From an uncultured Paraglaciecola sp. (GTDB lineage Bacteria; Pseudomonadota; Gammaproteobacteria; Enterobacterales; Alteromonadaceae), in assembly GCA_947498355.1 (NCBI GenBank), contig CANMKA010000016.1:1-64000 (forward strand): DNA of 64,000 nucleotides, read 5' to 3'. This document shows positions 53,577-62,634 of the stretch, one piece after another. The notes under the pieces were generated by a model, which had not been told where the DNA came from, ran no database searches, and saw only the letters and a list, made by a program, of their open reading frames with translations. Each line of letters opens with the position of its first letter. Position 1 is the first letter of the stretch. The translations under genes were made by a program, and so were the position numbers.

Positions 53577-54490
53577 TAAAACAATAGAAGGTTTAGGTCG
53601 TAGGCACGTTCGATGTTTTTCTTCAGTAATTCAGGATCATCACTAAAGGGCGCTATTACGTGTTGAATTTCATCAAATGGGTACTCAACCGTTTCTTCAT
53701 AGTTAGTATGATAAACATATCTGTAATTATTTTTTATTTCAGGGTCGAGTGGATATGCATTCCTAACATCAGTGTCAGGCCATATCGATGCTTCGTCTAT
53801 ATCAATATGAAACTGGACAGATTGTAACAACCCATAAGGGATAGGTTTATTTTTATCCATAAATTCAGTCAGTAAGGTCCAACGTTTACACGCTTGGTCG
53901 TAATTGTCTGCGAATAACACGGCATACTGAGAATCACGCTTGGCAGATGCATGGTAGATTTTAGGCACTAGGGTATTAACCGCCATCCCGGAGCCTCGGC
54001 TATAACCAATCGAACCTCGATACATATCCACTTGTTCAAAGGGAATAACCAACTCTGGATGGCTGGCAAACGCCGGAAAATACACATTACCGGTTTTACG
54101 ATCACACACTACAGCAAGATTTTGTTTTTTCTTCGATTTTTTAAACTGTATTGCTGCATATATCAGTAATAAAAGCTGTGTGCCCCACGTGTAAGGCTGA
54201 GTTAAATAAGGCCCCAACTCGCCAAATTTAATCAATGCCGTCAGCTGCATAAAAACAACTATGCCAAAAAAGGTCATGCCCATGGCACCATTAGCCCATT
54301 GAGCAGTATCTTTAAATGAGCCCATCATCAATAGTGAAATATAGCGGCCATCGGTGCTTAATGAACGATCATGAAAACCAATAATATCCTCGTAATCTAT
54401 TTCGACTTTACGAAAGTATTTGCCTAAGGCCTTTGCTGCGGACTTTTTAGGAGGTCTAAGGTCTTGGGTAACGTGTTCGGTGTTAATCAT
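53576..54490 (-). CDS. DUF6708-like membrane protein, tandem immunity copy C
   Basis: This 304-residue copy combines the SLSTDGRYISLLMMGSFKDT pre-helix type and the FADNYDQACKRW stretch of copy A with the EQVDMYRGSIG middle of copies D and E. It has its own variant HIDIDEASIWPDTDVRNAY. The last ~45 residues (NYEETVEYPFDEIQHV to the LNLLLF end) are shared by all five copies. It is a clear mosaic. Confidence 0.85.
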   Translation of the reverse strand: MINTEHVTQDLRPPKKSAAKALGKYFRKVEIDYEDIIGFHDRSLSTDGRYISLLMMGSFKDTAQWANGAMGMTFFGIVVFMQLTALIKFGELGPYLTQPYTWGTQLLLLIYAAIQFKKSKKKQNLAVVCDRKTGNVYFPAFASHPELVIPFEQVDMYRGSIGYSRGSGMAVNTLVPKIYHASAKRDSQYAVLFADNYDQACKRWTLLTEFMDKNKPIPYGLLQSVQFHIDIDEASIWPDTDVRNAYPLDPEIKNNYRYVYHTNYEETVEYPFDEIQHVIAPFSDDPELLKKNIERAYDLNLLLF

Positions 54491-55404
54491 TAAAACAGCA
54501 GAAGGTTTAGGTCGTAGGCACGCTCGATGTTTTTCTTCAGTAATTCAGGATCATCACTAAAGGGCGCTATTACGTGTTGAATTTCATCAAATGGGTACTC
54601 AACCGTTTCTTCATAGTTAGTATGATAAACATATTGATAGTTGTTTTTAATTTCAGGGTCGAGTGGATATGCATTCCTAACATCAGTACCGGGCCAAATC
54701 GACGCAACATCTCTGTCGATACGAAACTGGACAGATTGAAGTAACCCATAAGGGATAGGTTTATTTTTATCCATAAATTCAGTCAGTAAGGTCCAAAATT
54801 TACATGCTTGGTCATAATTGTCAGCACATAAAACCGCATACTGGGAATCACGCTTGGCAGATGCATGGTAAATTTTAGGAACCACACACTCTACAGCCAT
54901 ACCGGAACCACGGCTATAACCAACTGAGCCTGTATACATCTCCACTTGTTCAAAGGGAATAACCAACTCTGGATGGCTGGCAAACGCAGGAAAATACACA
55001 TTACCGGTTTTACGATCACAGACCACCGCAAGGGCTTGCTTTTTCTTCGATTTTTTAAACTGTACCGCCGAATATATCAGTAATAAAAGCTGTGTGCCCC
55101 ACGTGTAAGGCTGGGTTAAATAAGGCCCCAACTCGCCAAATTTAATCAATGCCGCCAGCTGCATAAAAACAACTATGCCAAAAAATGTCATACCCATTGC
55201 CCCGTTAGCCCAGTGATCTGAGTCCTTTAATGAACCGGTCATCATTAGCGAAGCATACCGTCCATCAATACTTAACGTTCTATCGTGAAAACCCATAATA
55301 TCCTCGTAATCTATTTCGACTTTACGAAAGTATTTACCTAAGGCCTTTGCTGCGGACTTTTTAGGAGGTCTAAGGTCTTGGGTAACGTGTTCGGTGTTAA
55401 TCAT
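54490..55404 (-). CDS. DUF6708-like membrane protein, tandem immunity copy B
   Basis: This 304-residue copy has the TLSIDGRYASLMMTG front and the CADNYDQACKFW and RIDRDVASIWPG stretches of copies D and E. The middle EQVEMYTGSVGYSRGSGMAVE is shared only with copy A. It is therefore a mosaic of the two parental types with at least two switch points. Confidence 0.85.
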   Translation of the reverse strand: MINTEHVTQDLRPPKKSAAKALGKYFRKVEIDYEDIMGFHDRTLSIDGRYASLMMTGSLKDSDHWANGAMGMTFFGIVVFMQLAALIKFGELGPYLTQPYTWGTQLLLLIYSAVQFKKSKKKQALAVVCDRKTGNVYFPAFASHPELVIPFEQVEMYTGSVGYSRGSGMAVECVVPKIYHASAKRDSQYAVLCADNYDQACKFWTLLTEFMDKNKPIPYGLLQSVQFRIDRDVASIWPGTDVRNAYPLDPEIKNNYQYVYHTNYEETVEYPFDEIQHVIAPFSDDPELLKKNIERAYDLNLLLF

Positions 55405-56318
55405 TAAAACAGCAGAAGGTTTAGGTCGTAGGCACGTTCGATGTTTTTCTTCAGTAATTCAGGATCATCACTAAAGGGCGCTATTACGTGTTGAATTTCA
55501 TCAAATGGGTACTCAACCGTTTCTTCATAGTTAGTATGATAAACATATCTGTAATTATTTTTAATTTCAGGATCTAGGGGGTAACGGTCCTTCACATCGG
55601 TCCCTCGCCAAATTGCCGCACTATCCCTGTCGATACGGAACTGGATAGACTTCATCAACCCATAAGGGATAGGTTTATTTTTATCCATAAATTCAGTCAG
55701 TAAGGTCCAACGTTTACACGCTTGGTCGTAATTGTCTGCGAATAACACGGCATACTGAGAATCACGCTTGGCAGATGCATGGTAAATTTTAGGAACCACA
55801 CACTCTACAGCCATACCGGAACCACGGCTATAACCAACTGAGCCTGTATACATCTCCACTTGTTCAAAGGGAATAACCAACTCTGGATGGCTGGCAAACG
55901 CAGGAAAATACACATTACCGGTTTTACGATCACACACTACAGCAAGATTTTGTTTTTTCTTCGATTTTTTAAACTGTATTGCTGCATATATCAGTAATAA
56001 AAGCTGTGTGCCCCACGTGTAAGGCTGAGTTAAATAAGGCCCTAACTCACCAAATTTAATCAATGCCGTCAGCTGCATAAAAGCAATCATACCAAAAAAG
56101 GTCATGCCCATGGCACCATTAGCCCATTGAGCAGTATCTTTAAATGAGCCCATCATCAACAGTGAAATATGGCGGCCATCGGTGCTTAATGAGCGATCAT
56201 GAAAACCAATAATATCCTCGTAATCTATTTCGACTTTACGAAAGTATTTACCTAAGGCCTTTGCTGCGGACTTTTTAGGAGGTCTAAGGTCTTGGGTAAC
56301 GTGTTCGGTGTTAATCAT
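55404..56318 (-). CDS. DUF6708-like membrane protein, first tandem immunity copy A
   Basis: This 304-residue copy is next to the effector gene, starting 5 bases after its stop. I use ATG 56318, which aligns with the other copies; a longer frame to 56393 overlaps the effector end. It has the SLSTDGRHISLLMMG front, the EQVEMYTGSVG middle, FADNYDQACKRW, and the unique GLMKSIQFRIDRDSAAIWRG stretch. Being adjacent to the effector it is the best candidate for the cognate immunity protein. The family has two membrane helices, fitting protection against a membrane-acting toxin. Confidence 0.88.
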   Translation of the reverse strand: MINTEHVTQDLRPPKKSAAKALGKYFRKVEIDYEDIIGFHDRSLSTDGRHISLLMMGSFKDTAQWANGAMGMTFFGMIAFMQLTALIKFGELGPYLTQPYTWGTQLLLLIYAAIQFKKSKKKQNLAVVCDRKTGNVYFPAFASHPELVIPFEQVEMYTGSVGYSRGSGMAVECVVPKIYHASAKRDSQYAVLFADNYDQACKRWTLLTEFMDKNKPIPYGLMKSIQFRIDRDSAAIWRGTDVKDRYPLDPEIKNNYRYVYHTNYEETVEYPFDEIQHVIAPFSDDPELLKKNIERAYDLNLLLF

Positions 56319-56323
56319 AAATA

Positions 56324-59300
56324 TTAGTCTATTCCTAATTGTATTTTTAAGGCCTGATTGAGCAATACCAAATTCACCTCTGTGCTTTGCCACTCGGTAT
56401 TATCTTCAAGAATACCCTCTTCGTCTCGCTCACTAACAGGCAACCTAAATTCATTATCGGCAAAGGCAGCACTAACAGGTCGCCCCCTTCCTTTTGGATA
56501 ACTTTTCACGCGCATACGAAAGGTTAGCCTAGTGGTATTCAGCTTTTTAAAAAGTGATGCACATACATATTGATTGAGGTCAATCCGTAAACCTTGCCCA
56601 CCTGAGATAGTCGTAATTGATACATTATCCCAAAACTGCTGTAGCCACTGCTGCCCTCGACCAAGGGCCTTACCTAAGATAATGTTTTGATATTCTTCAT
56701 CGTTACCGCCAAAGTCAAATAAGCCAGCACGGGGTTTGATTGCAAACTCCACATTAATAAAATTAGGCGCAGTATTGCTTGGGCATGACAAAATAAAATA
56801 GGCTTCTGTTGGGTCTTCATAAGTACTGACCATGCCATCTGTGGCGGCAAGGGTATAGGTGTCGTATAACTTTTCTACATTGTCACTATGCACTTGGGGC
56901 GCCATGAGTTTTTGGGCTAGGTCATGGTACGCGTAGTCTGGGCGTTGCTGCCAACAGTAGTAAGGATTATCCCCTATCCAATCTTTTTTGCCATCACCGT
57001 ATGCGTCTGTTCCCCACGGATTCACTTTTAACCAGCGCTCTAACTCTTCATCAACAAAACAAAAATAAATTACCGCACCCACCAATACAATTAATAGCCC
57101 TATCCAACCGGCACGTGAGCTTATAATCAAACTGCGCATTAAAAGGGTTAAGGCTTTGGCGTCGGCATATATCATTAAGCCAAAGCCCACGCCCATGGTG
57201 GCTAAACCAAAGGCGGCATCGTTGTCGCCACGTCTAATTGCTGTATAAGCATCAAAAAAACTAGTGACAGCACTAAATACTGAGGCGGCAATATTAGCTC
57301 GATACATCCATGTGGTTAAAGTAAACCAACCTTTAACTTGTGCTGGAACATTTACTTCGCCTATTCTTAAATGCTCTAACTGTAGCTTACTTGGGTGTCC
57401 TGTTTTCATCACATAAGCTTCACGAGCCAAGGTCATAACCACAGCAGAAAAATCGGCTATACCGCCCACAAACTCTTTATAGGTACCCGGGTTACTGAGC
57501 TCAAATTGTTCCCAACTGCGAGTTAAATTAATTACCTCAAATAAACCCACTGCGCCTAAAATACCAATATTGCCTTTGGTTAAGGTATCTACCGTGACAT
57601 TGGACAAAAACTTTTGATTGGCGAGTTTTTCGGTGGCTTCGGCAAAGTCGGCAAGTTTTTCATTGGCAATCGTATTTTTGCTGATATCTGCATTTAGTTT
57701 TACATTAGCTTGCCTGAGCTGTTCGATTTCATGGGCCAAAGAGGTGGTTTTAAATTGTTGAGCATCGGCCACTTCTTTTAAGGCAATGACGTCTAACTTT
57801 AGTTGACTAGCTCCCTCCCCCGCCATGACTCCTTGGGCTTTTTCAGCCATTTCGAGCAACTGATTCACTTTACTACGTAAATGCATTACATCTTCAACGG
57901 TATCAACTGTTATGCCTGTAGACGTGACTAAACTAGTTCGACTGTTATTTTGTCCACGTAACAAATTTCTTATTTCTTCACTCAGCTCTCGGGCGATTTC
58001 TGCGCGTGAACGCGCATTAAGGGCAATAAACCCCTCAGAGAATTTGCCGTTGTGATAGTCTTGAGCCGTCATTTCTAGCACAGTGAACTGTCCATTTTCT
58101 AACTGATTAATAATACGTAATGCTGCCATTAAGCCTTTATTTTTGCTTAGGTGGGCACTGCCCAAGTGTTTTATTTTACTTTCGATATGAGCAAGTTGAT
58201 TATTAATACTACGTAGAGATTTTTGTGCTTTATTAAATTTTTTATCAATGGCACCAAGTTCAGCTTTAAGCTTTTTTATTTCAGGCTCCGCCAAACGATG
58301 CTGCTTTTGATATTCCGCTTCCTTGGTATCTAGTCCTTGCACTTTTTTAGCAAGACTTTGTTCCGCATTTTTTAACTGTGCCTGTAGTTTTTCACGTTTA
58401 ATTGTTTGAGTATTAAGTTCTGTTTCTAACTGCTTTTTTGTCGCAATGCTATCAGCTTTTTCGCCTTGTACTTGCTGATTATATGCCGCAGTTGTTTGCG
58501 CCTGACCTTCCTTTGCACTGGCAATCAAAGATAGATCTAAATACCCAGTCGACATGCCCATTAAAGCTTGGCTGAGACGACGACCAATTTGCTCTACCGC
58601 TTGTTGGTCCATATCATCAAACGACTCATCTGCGGCAACCATTTGGACACGTTCGAGACTAAATTTAGGGTTAAATGGATCTTTGTGATCAGTTGTATCA
58701 AGCTCAATACCTGCCGGCTTATTATGTGTCGCAGGTTTCTTAGGCTTGCCAAAAAACAACTCGGCTATTGGGTGAGGCGCTTGATCAGGGTGTTCTCCAA
58801 CCAAGGCTAATAATGTAGGCGAGGTGGTGGCATCTGTAGTTAAGTTATCCCAGTCTTGTTTTGCTAAGATAATAGTGGGGTACTGATGGGCGGGATGAAT
58901 TTTTAATACCAACGCTAAATCTTTTATAGCATCAATGCCCGACGCGTAATGGCCGTTATTATGGTAAGCAAAGTCTTCCATACAGTGGGCTAACTTTACG
59001 ACATTGGTATCTTTATTAATAAGCTCAACTAAAGTGAGCTGCTGTGCTTTAATTTCTTCAGACAATTCTAATAAATGGTCGTACCGCAAATATTTTTTTA
59101 ATTTTTGTTGATCAATGCCGTTATCGCGCCATTTTTTAATTTTGTTTGCAAATTTGAGTTGTTCTTTTTGTAATTTTTCTGCTTTTTCATCGCCCGTAAC
59201 TTCAATCTCACCATCGATAATGGCGTCATTCATTTGATAAAAATGGTTGATCATTTTTTCAGCTAATTCAAACTTGGCTTTTTTGACTGAATCAACAATA

Positions 59301-60214
59301 ACCTCTTGCCCCTGAGATCCTGTCTTTACACCTTTGATTTCATGTAAAACGCGCGCTATTTCAATCTGAATTTTTAATATGGCATCAATGTGATTACGTG
59401 CAACATGTAACCCATGACTTAATACAACCGGTGCTAACTTTTCTGACGCAAAGTGTGAAATATTTTGATTAACAGCCTGTTCGTTTTTAATCAGACCTTT
59501 ATTCGTAAATCCTCGTTCAAAATCAGAAAGGTTATCTAGTAACTGCATCCTCTTCGTTCTAGCCTTGGCAGCGATAGTCCTATCAGGACATGTTCTTTCG
59601 TTCTCTGATAAAGCTTGCCCTTGGTTTAATCTAGGATCTTCTGGATTCATTCCACCTAGCTTTAGTATTTGTGTCCATGACCATTGAACTTCAGAATAGG
59701 CCATTTCAACTTTACATTGCTTCCCTCTTATTTTATTCGGGACGATAATGGATGTTAACTGCTCGCAGGTCGCCTCTCTTCTGCCCTGATTGGCATATTC
59801 TTTATTTTTGCGGGTCTTCCAGACTAGAAACCCTTTTTGGAAAGCAAGATTGACATCACTAAATAGCCGTAAATCCTTTTCACCAACAATTACCTTTAAC
59901 TCTCGCCACAAATACCCGTCAACAAATACATACACATAGCCGTCAGATAAAGGCGATATATACTCATTACTTTCATCCTTTGTATCAAATATTAATGGAT
60001 GTGTATGAACCAACTCTATGTCGGCAACATCTGAATCAACCTCCTGAGGCTGAGCTTGATATAGAGGAATTTTATAGGCCCCTTCTTTATTTTTCGGATT
60101 ACTTCTATCGTAAATATACAAAGATAAATTTTCTTGATTCGAACCAACATTCTCAAAAATAAGTGAACGATGTTTAGGCTGTTGTTCTACTTTATCTGCA
60201 GTAATGATGCTCAT
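56324..60214 (-). CDS. VasX-like type VI secretion effector with membrane-inserting region
   Basis: This 1296-residue protein begins with a domain like the N-terminal region of toxin VasX (LSPLSDGYVYVFVDGYLWRELKV, read as SDGYVYVFVDGYLWRELKV, around 85-105). It has coiled coils at about 585-680 and 780-860. A cluster of hydrophobic helices lies between about 880 and 1053 (GNIGILGAVGLFEVINL, ASVFSAVTSFFDAY, GVGFGLMIYADAKA, WIGLLIVLVGAVIYFCF). A soluble C-terminal tail spans 1060-1296. The layout is that of colicin-like type VI effectors that depolarise the target inner membrane. It lies directly after a PAAR-like gene and before the immunity array. ATG 60214 follows AAGGA. Target and activity are inferred from family layout. 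Confidence 0.85.
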   Translation of the reverse strand: MSIITADKVEQQPKHRSLIFENVGSNQENLSLYIYDRSNPKNKEGAYKIPLYQAQPQEVDSDVADIELVHTHPLIFDTKDESNEYISPLSDGYVYVFVDGYLWRELKVIVGEKDLRLFSDVNLAFQKGFLVWKTRKNKEYANQGRREATCEQLTSIIVPNKIRGKQCKVEMAYSEVQWSWTQILKLGGMNPEDPRLNQGQALSENERTCPDRTIAAKARTKRMQLLDNLSDFERGFTNKGLIKNEQAVNQNISHFASEKLAPVVLSHGLHVARNHIDAILKIQIEIARVLHEIKGVKTGSQGQEVIVDSVKKAKFELAEKMINHFYQMNDAIIDGEIEVTGDEKAEKLQKEQLKFANKIKKWRDNGIDQQKLKKYLRYDHLLELSEEIKAQQLTLVELINKDTNVVKLAHCMEDFAYHNNGHYASGIDAIKDLALVLKIHPAHQYPTIILAKQDWDNLTTDATTSPTLLALVGEHPDQAPHPIAELFFGKPKKPATHNKPAGIELDTTDHKDPFNPKFSLERVQMVAADESFDDMDQQAVEQIGRRLSQALMGMSTGYLDLSLIASAKEGQAQTTAAYNQQVQGEKADSIATKKQLETELNTQTIKREKLQAQLKNAEQSLAKKVQGLDTKEAEYQKQHRLAEPEIKKLKAELGAIDKKFNKAQKSLRSINNQLAHIESKIKHLGSAHLSKNKGLMAALRIINQLENGQFTVLEMTAQDYHNGKFSEGFIALNARSRAEIARELSEEIRNLLRGQNNSRTSLVTSTGITVDTVEDVMHLRSKVNQLLEMAEKAQGVMAGEGASQLKLDVIALKEVADAQQFKTTSLAHEIEQLRQANVKLNADISKNTIANEKLADFAEATEKLANQKFLSNVTVDTLTKGNIGILGAVGLFEVINLTRSWEQFELSNPGTYKEFVGGIADFSAVVMTLAREAYVMKTGHPSKLQLEHLRIGEVNVPAQVKGWFTLTTWMYRANIAASVFSAVTSFFDAYTAIRRGDNDAAFGLATMGVGFGLMIYADAKALTLLMRSLIISSRAGWIGLLIVLVGAVIYFCFVDEELERWLKVNPWGTDAYGDGKKDWIGDNPYYCWQQRPDYAYHDLAQKLMAPQVHSDNVEKLYDTYTLAATDGMVSTYEDPTEAYFILSCPSNTAPNFINVEFAIKPRAGLFDFGGNDEEYQNIILGKALGRGQQWLQQFWDNVSITTISGGQGLRIDLNQYVCASLFKKLNTTRLTFRMRVKSYPKGRGRPVSAAFADNEFRLPVSERDEEGILEDNTEWQSTEVNLVLLNQALKIQLGID

Positions 60215-60223
60215 ATGTTTTCC

Positions 60224-61252
60224 TTAACCTCTAACAATTATATCGTGGTCAAGTTTCTCACTGCCCGATATTTTAACTCTAATCTGCTTGCCTGCCGCCT
60301 TATCCTGCAAGTCACTTTTGTCGCTTATGCTTAATCCCCTAGGTTTGGGTCCCCCCCTTTGGCTCAGAGGCATGGGGGGGGTGTTTTTATTGTTGGATAT
60401 CATCAAGTCGCCCTGCCTCACTGCGGGTTTGCCCTCGATGAGCACGTTGAATGAGCCCAAAATAAATTCGGCTTTGCCTTTAATGGTGCCACTGGCAATG
60501 CCTTTCTTTTTGCCGGGCTGATCGCCTGTACTTTTTGAAAAGTTACTCTTGATATTACACGCCGGATTGCCGTTAATTTTGACCGAACTGGCGGTGCTGG
60601 CGGCGTCTTTTGATTTGGCGATATTGCTATAAGGAATGGGCACCACTGATGTCCCAATTTTGGTCCAGCACACGTCTATGGTTTGCAGGGTGCCACCACT
60701 GCCCTTATGCACTGCCGTTTTGCCATTTATGAGTACGTTGTTACCACTAACGGTACTAACAGTTGGCGCTTCAGCCTCATGGTCTTTTTCTAAGGTTTCT
60801 GTACTGCCAGCCTGCCAACCAAGATGATGTTCGACTAGGGACAGTAAGGCATCGTAATCACTAAGCTCGGCATTTACATCTAAGCCAGTAGTTGGCTCAA
60901 TCCAAGGTAATATGGCCTGATTGTTTTGCTCATCCCACTCGGGAGGTGGAATAATATAATCAGGAATAAACTGATTAATCATTTCACCTAAGGTCCACCC
61001 TGTATATTTAGGCCTTTGGCATTCAGTTATAAAGGCGTCTTGGCTATCAGCTTTGTCTGCAAATATCGCGAGGCCAAAGGCACTGCCAATTGCTCCATGC
61101 TGCCGCGCTGAAATGTTAAACGGCAATAGTGCAACATTGTTATGACGCCATGCTTGATTGCCGTCGCTTCTTATGTCTGCCGTTAATCGGTCAATATCGT
61201 ATTGAATACTTAGCGCCTGGTTGCCTGCTTGTGCGTTAATGTATGAGGCCAT
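60224..61252 (-). CDS. DUF4150 PAAR-like spike protein
   Basis: This 342-residue protein has a variable N-terminal part (1-165) and a DUF4150 PAAR-like C-terminal domain: NNVLINGKTAVHKGSGG, SVVPIPYSNIAKSKDA, SVKINGNPACNIKSNFSKSTG and FNVLIEGKPAVRQGDLM. PAAR-like proteins sharpen the VgrG spike and hold effectors on it. It lies 9 bases before the effector gene, so it is likely the carrier of that effector. The N-terminal extension has no family I know and may help in docking. ATG 61252 follows AAGGA. Confidence 0.88.
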   Translation of the reverse strand: MASYINAQAGNQALSIQYDIDRLTADIRSDGNQAWRHNNVALLPFNISARQHGAIGSAFGLAIFADKADSQDAFITECQRPKYTGWTLGEMINQFIPDYIIPPPEWDEQNNQAILPWIEPTTGLDVNAELSDYDALLSLVEHHLGWQAGSTETLEKDHEAEAPTVSTVSGNNVLINGKTAVHKGSGGTLQTIDVCWTKIGTSVVPIPYSNIAKSKDAASTASSVKINGNPACNIKSNFSKSTGDQPGKKKGIASGTIKGKAEFILGSFNVLIEGKPAVRQGDLMISNNKNTPPMPLSQRGGPKPRGLSISDKSDLQDKAAGKQIRVKISGSEKLDHDIIVRG

Positions 61253-61302
61253 GATTACTTCCTTTTTGTGCGCTGTGCTTTTGACGTATAAACACTAAAA
61301 CA

Positions 61303-62634
61303 TCATCCTTTTTGCTCTGCGTAAGCAGTTGTTTGGTTGGTACTTTCTTGAGTGGCGTTAGCTGTTACACGGTACGCACGTATGCAATCGTCCCCAGCAC
61401 TGTTGGGGTCTACCTGATGCTCGACTATCCACACTCTTTGCTGTGTGTTTTGTTGAGATAAAGACTGAGATAAATGCCCATACAGTGGACAGCCCAATAA
61501 ACCCGCAGCACTCGCCAATGCCGTAGGTAAATTGGCAACACCTAGATACCCTAGTACTTGGGTTTGGTCATGCACTTCAATGGTTTTATCTGCCAGCTCG
61601 AAGTTAGATTCTTGACTAGCTTGCTGACTAAACTCATCGCTAGCCTCGCCGCTCAGCCGTGCGTCAACGCCTTGCTGGTTGCTCTCATTGTGATAAAACC
61701 CCTGTGTTTGAGCATACCAATGTTTGTGCCAGTGTTCGCTATTTGTGCCAACGTGTAGTACCACTTCGGGCAAAGTGAACCCCGCCTGTTCAAGCTGTTG
61801 TTGACAGGATGGGTGGGGACCTTCTGTAGGGTTTAAATACAGTGCTTCGAGTTGCAGCATGTTTACATGACTCGGTGCTTGGGTGGTAACGGCTAAAGGC
61901 CTATTGATTGACGGCGATGTCTTTGTTGGTAATACAGTATTGCGCGCTAGCGTGGTATTACTTGGCAGCAACAAGGTGCTGGTTGCACCCTCTGCAGGCA
62001 TCACACCAGCGTCGCCCTGCCGACACTGAATAGCAAGGTGTTGATTGAGCTGCTTTACGCTGGAGTAGTCCACCAACGAATCTACACACATCATCAGAGT
62101 GATAGCTGATGCATCTGGCGTTTGAATATAGGATGCAATCAAGGCATCCGCTGCCGGCTCGTACACATACTCAAAGCGCAGCTTATCGACTAGCTGAGGC
62201 CAAGATTCAGCAACACTTTGACTAACCTGCTGCTCCCATTGCTGCTGAGCAATGGCGCGCTGTGCTTGGTCGGGCGCCATTATCGAGGTAGCCACCAGCA
62301 ATTGCTCAATTTGATTCAGTGGCAGTTCTGGCTCAATATTCAGCCATTGCTCGGCGGTTTGCGCCAAGCAGGCGTCAAATAACAAGGCTTTTTTAGTCTC
62401 GCCGCTCAGCCCAGCCAACTCGGGTAATTCAACGGTAAAATAAGGCTGCACTGCATCTTGATGTACGCGTATTTCTAAGTCGGATTGTTGGCCAAAAAAC
62501 ATGTGAGTTGCCAGCGCACTGTACAAAGCACGAGTTGACGTGCCAGAGGCATTGATACTGGCAAGTGGCAATACCGTTAACGGCTGTGCCGTGAATGCTT
62601 GAGCAGTCACAAGCTTTTGGCTCAAGTTGTGCAT
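61303..62634 (-). CDS. Degenerate beta-ketoacyl-synthase-like protein of the type VI cargo operon
   Basis: This 443-residue protein has no signal or membrane segment. Short pieces recall thiolase/ketoacyl-synthase folds: LMMCVDSLVDYSSVKQL, then GVMPAEGATSTLLL, the place of the usual GFxPGEGA strand, and LGYLGVANLPTALASAAGLL near the end, in the place of GHTxGAAG. The active-site Cys and His of real synthases are not in their expected settings, so it is probably not an enzyme. Such proteins occur between DUF2169 and PAAR genes in type VI cargo operons and may help to load effectors. The start is the ATG in a TGATG overlap with the DUF2169 gene. Confidence 0.6.
   Translation of the reverse strand: MHNLSQKLVTAQAFTAQPLTVLPLASINASGTSTRALYSALATHMFFGQQSDLEIRVHQDAVQPYFTVELPELAGLSGETKKALLFDACLAQTAEQWLNIEPELPLNQIEQLLVATSIMAPDQAQRAIAQQQWEQQVSQSVAESWPQLVDKLRFEYVYEPAADALIASYIQTPDASAITLMMCVDSLVDYSSVKQLNQHLAIQCRQGDAGVMPAEGATSTLLLPSNTTLARNTVLPTKTSPSINRPLAVTTQAPSHVNMLQLEALYLNPTEGPHPSCQQQLEQAGFTLPEVVLHVGTNSEHWHKHWYAQTQGFYHNESNQQGVDARLSGEASDEFSQQASQESNFELADKTIEVHDQTQVLGYLGVANLPTALASAAGLLGCPLYGHLSQSLSQQNTQQRVWIVEHQVDPNSAGDDCIRAYRVTANATQESTNQTTAYAEQKG

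Larger units (their letters stand above)
51614..56318 (-). repeat. Tandem array of five and a fraction 911-914 bp gene-sized repeats
   Basis: Unit boundaries fall at 56318, 55404, 54490, 53576, 52665 and 51751, each at a TAATG stop/start overlap. The sixth unit breaks off near 51613. Long blocks are identical or nearly so between units. Blocks of variation are shared between non-adjacent units, which is the mark of recombination within the array. Confidence 0.95.

Noticed and set aside
51614..56318. Repeat array considered as CRISPR or as a satellite
   Set aside because: Units are ~914-bp complete genes with coupled starts, not short repeats with spacers.
55404..56393. Longer start of immunity copy A with 25 extra N-terminal residues
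   Set aside because: The extension overlaps the effector's 3' end in another frame and is absent from the other copies; ATG 56318 aligns with all of them.
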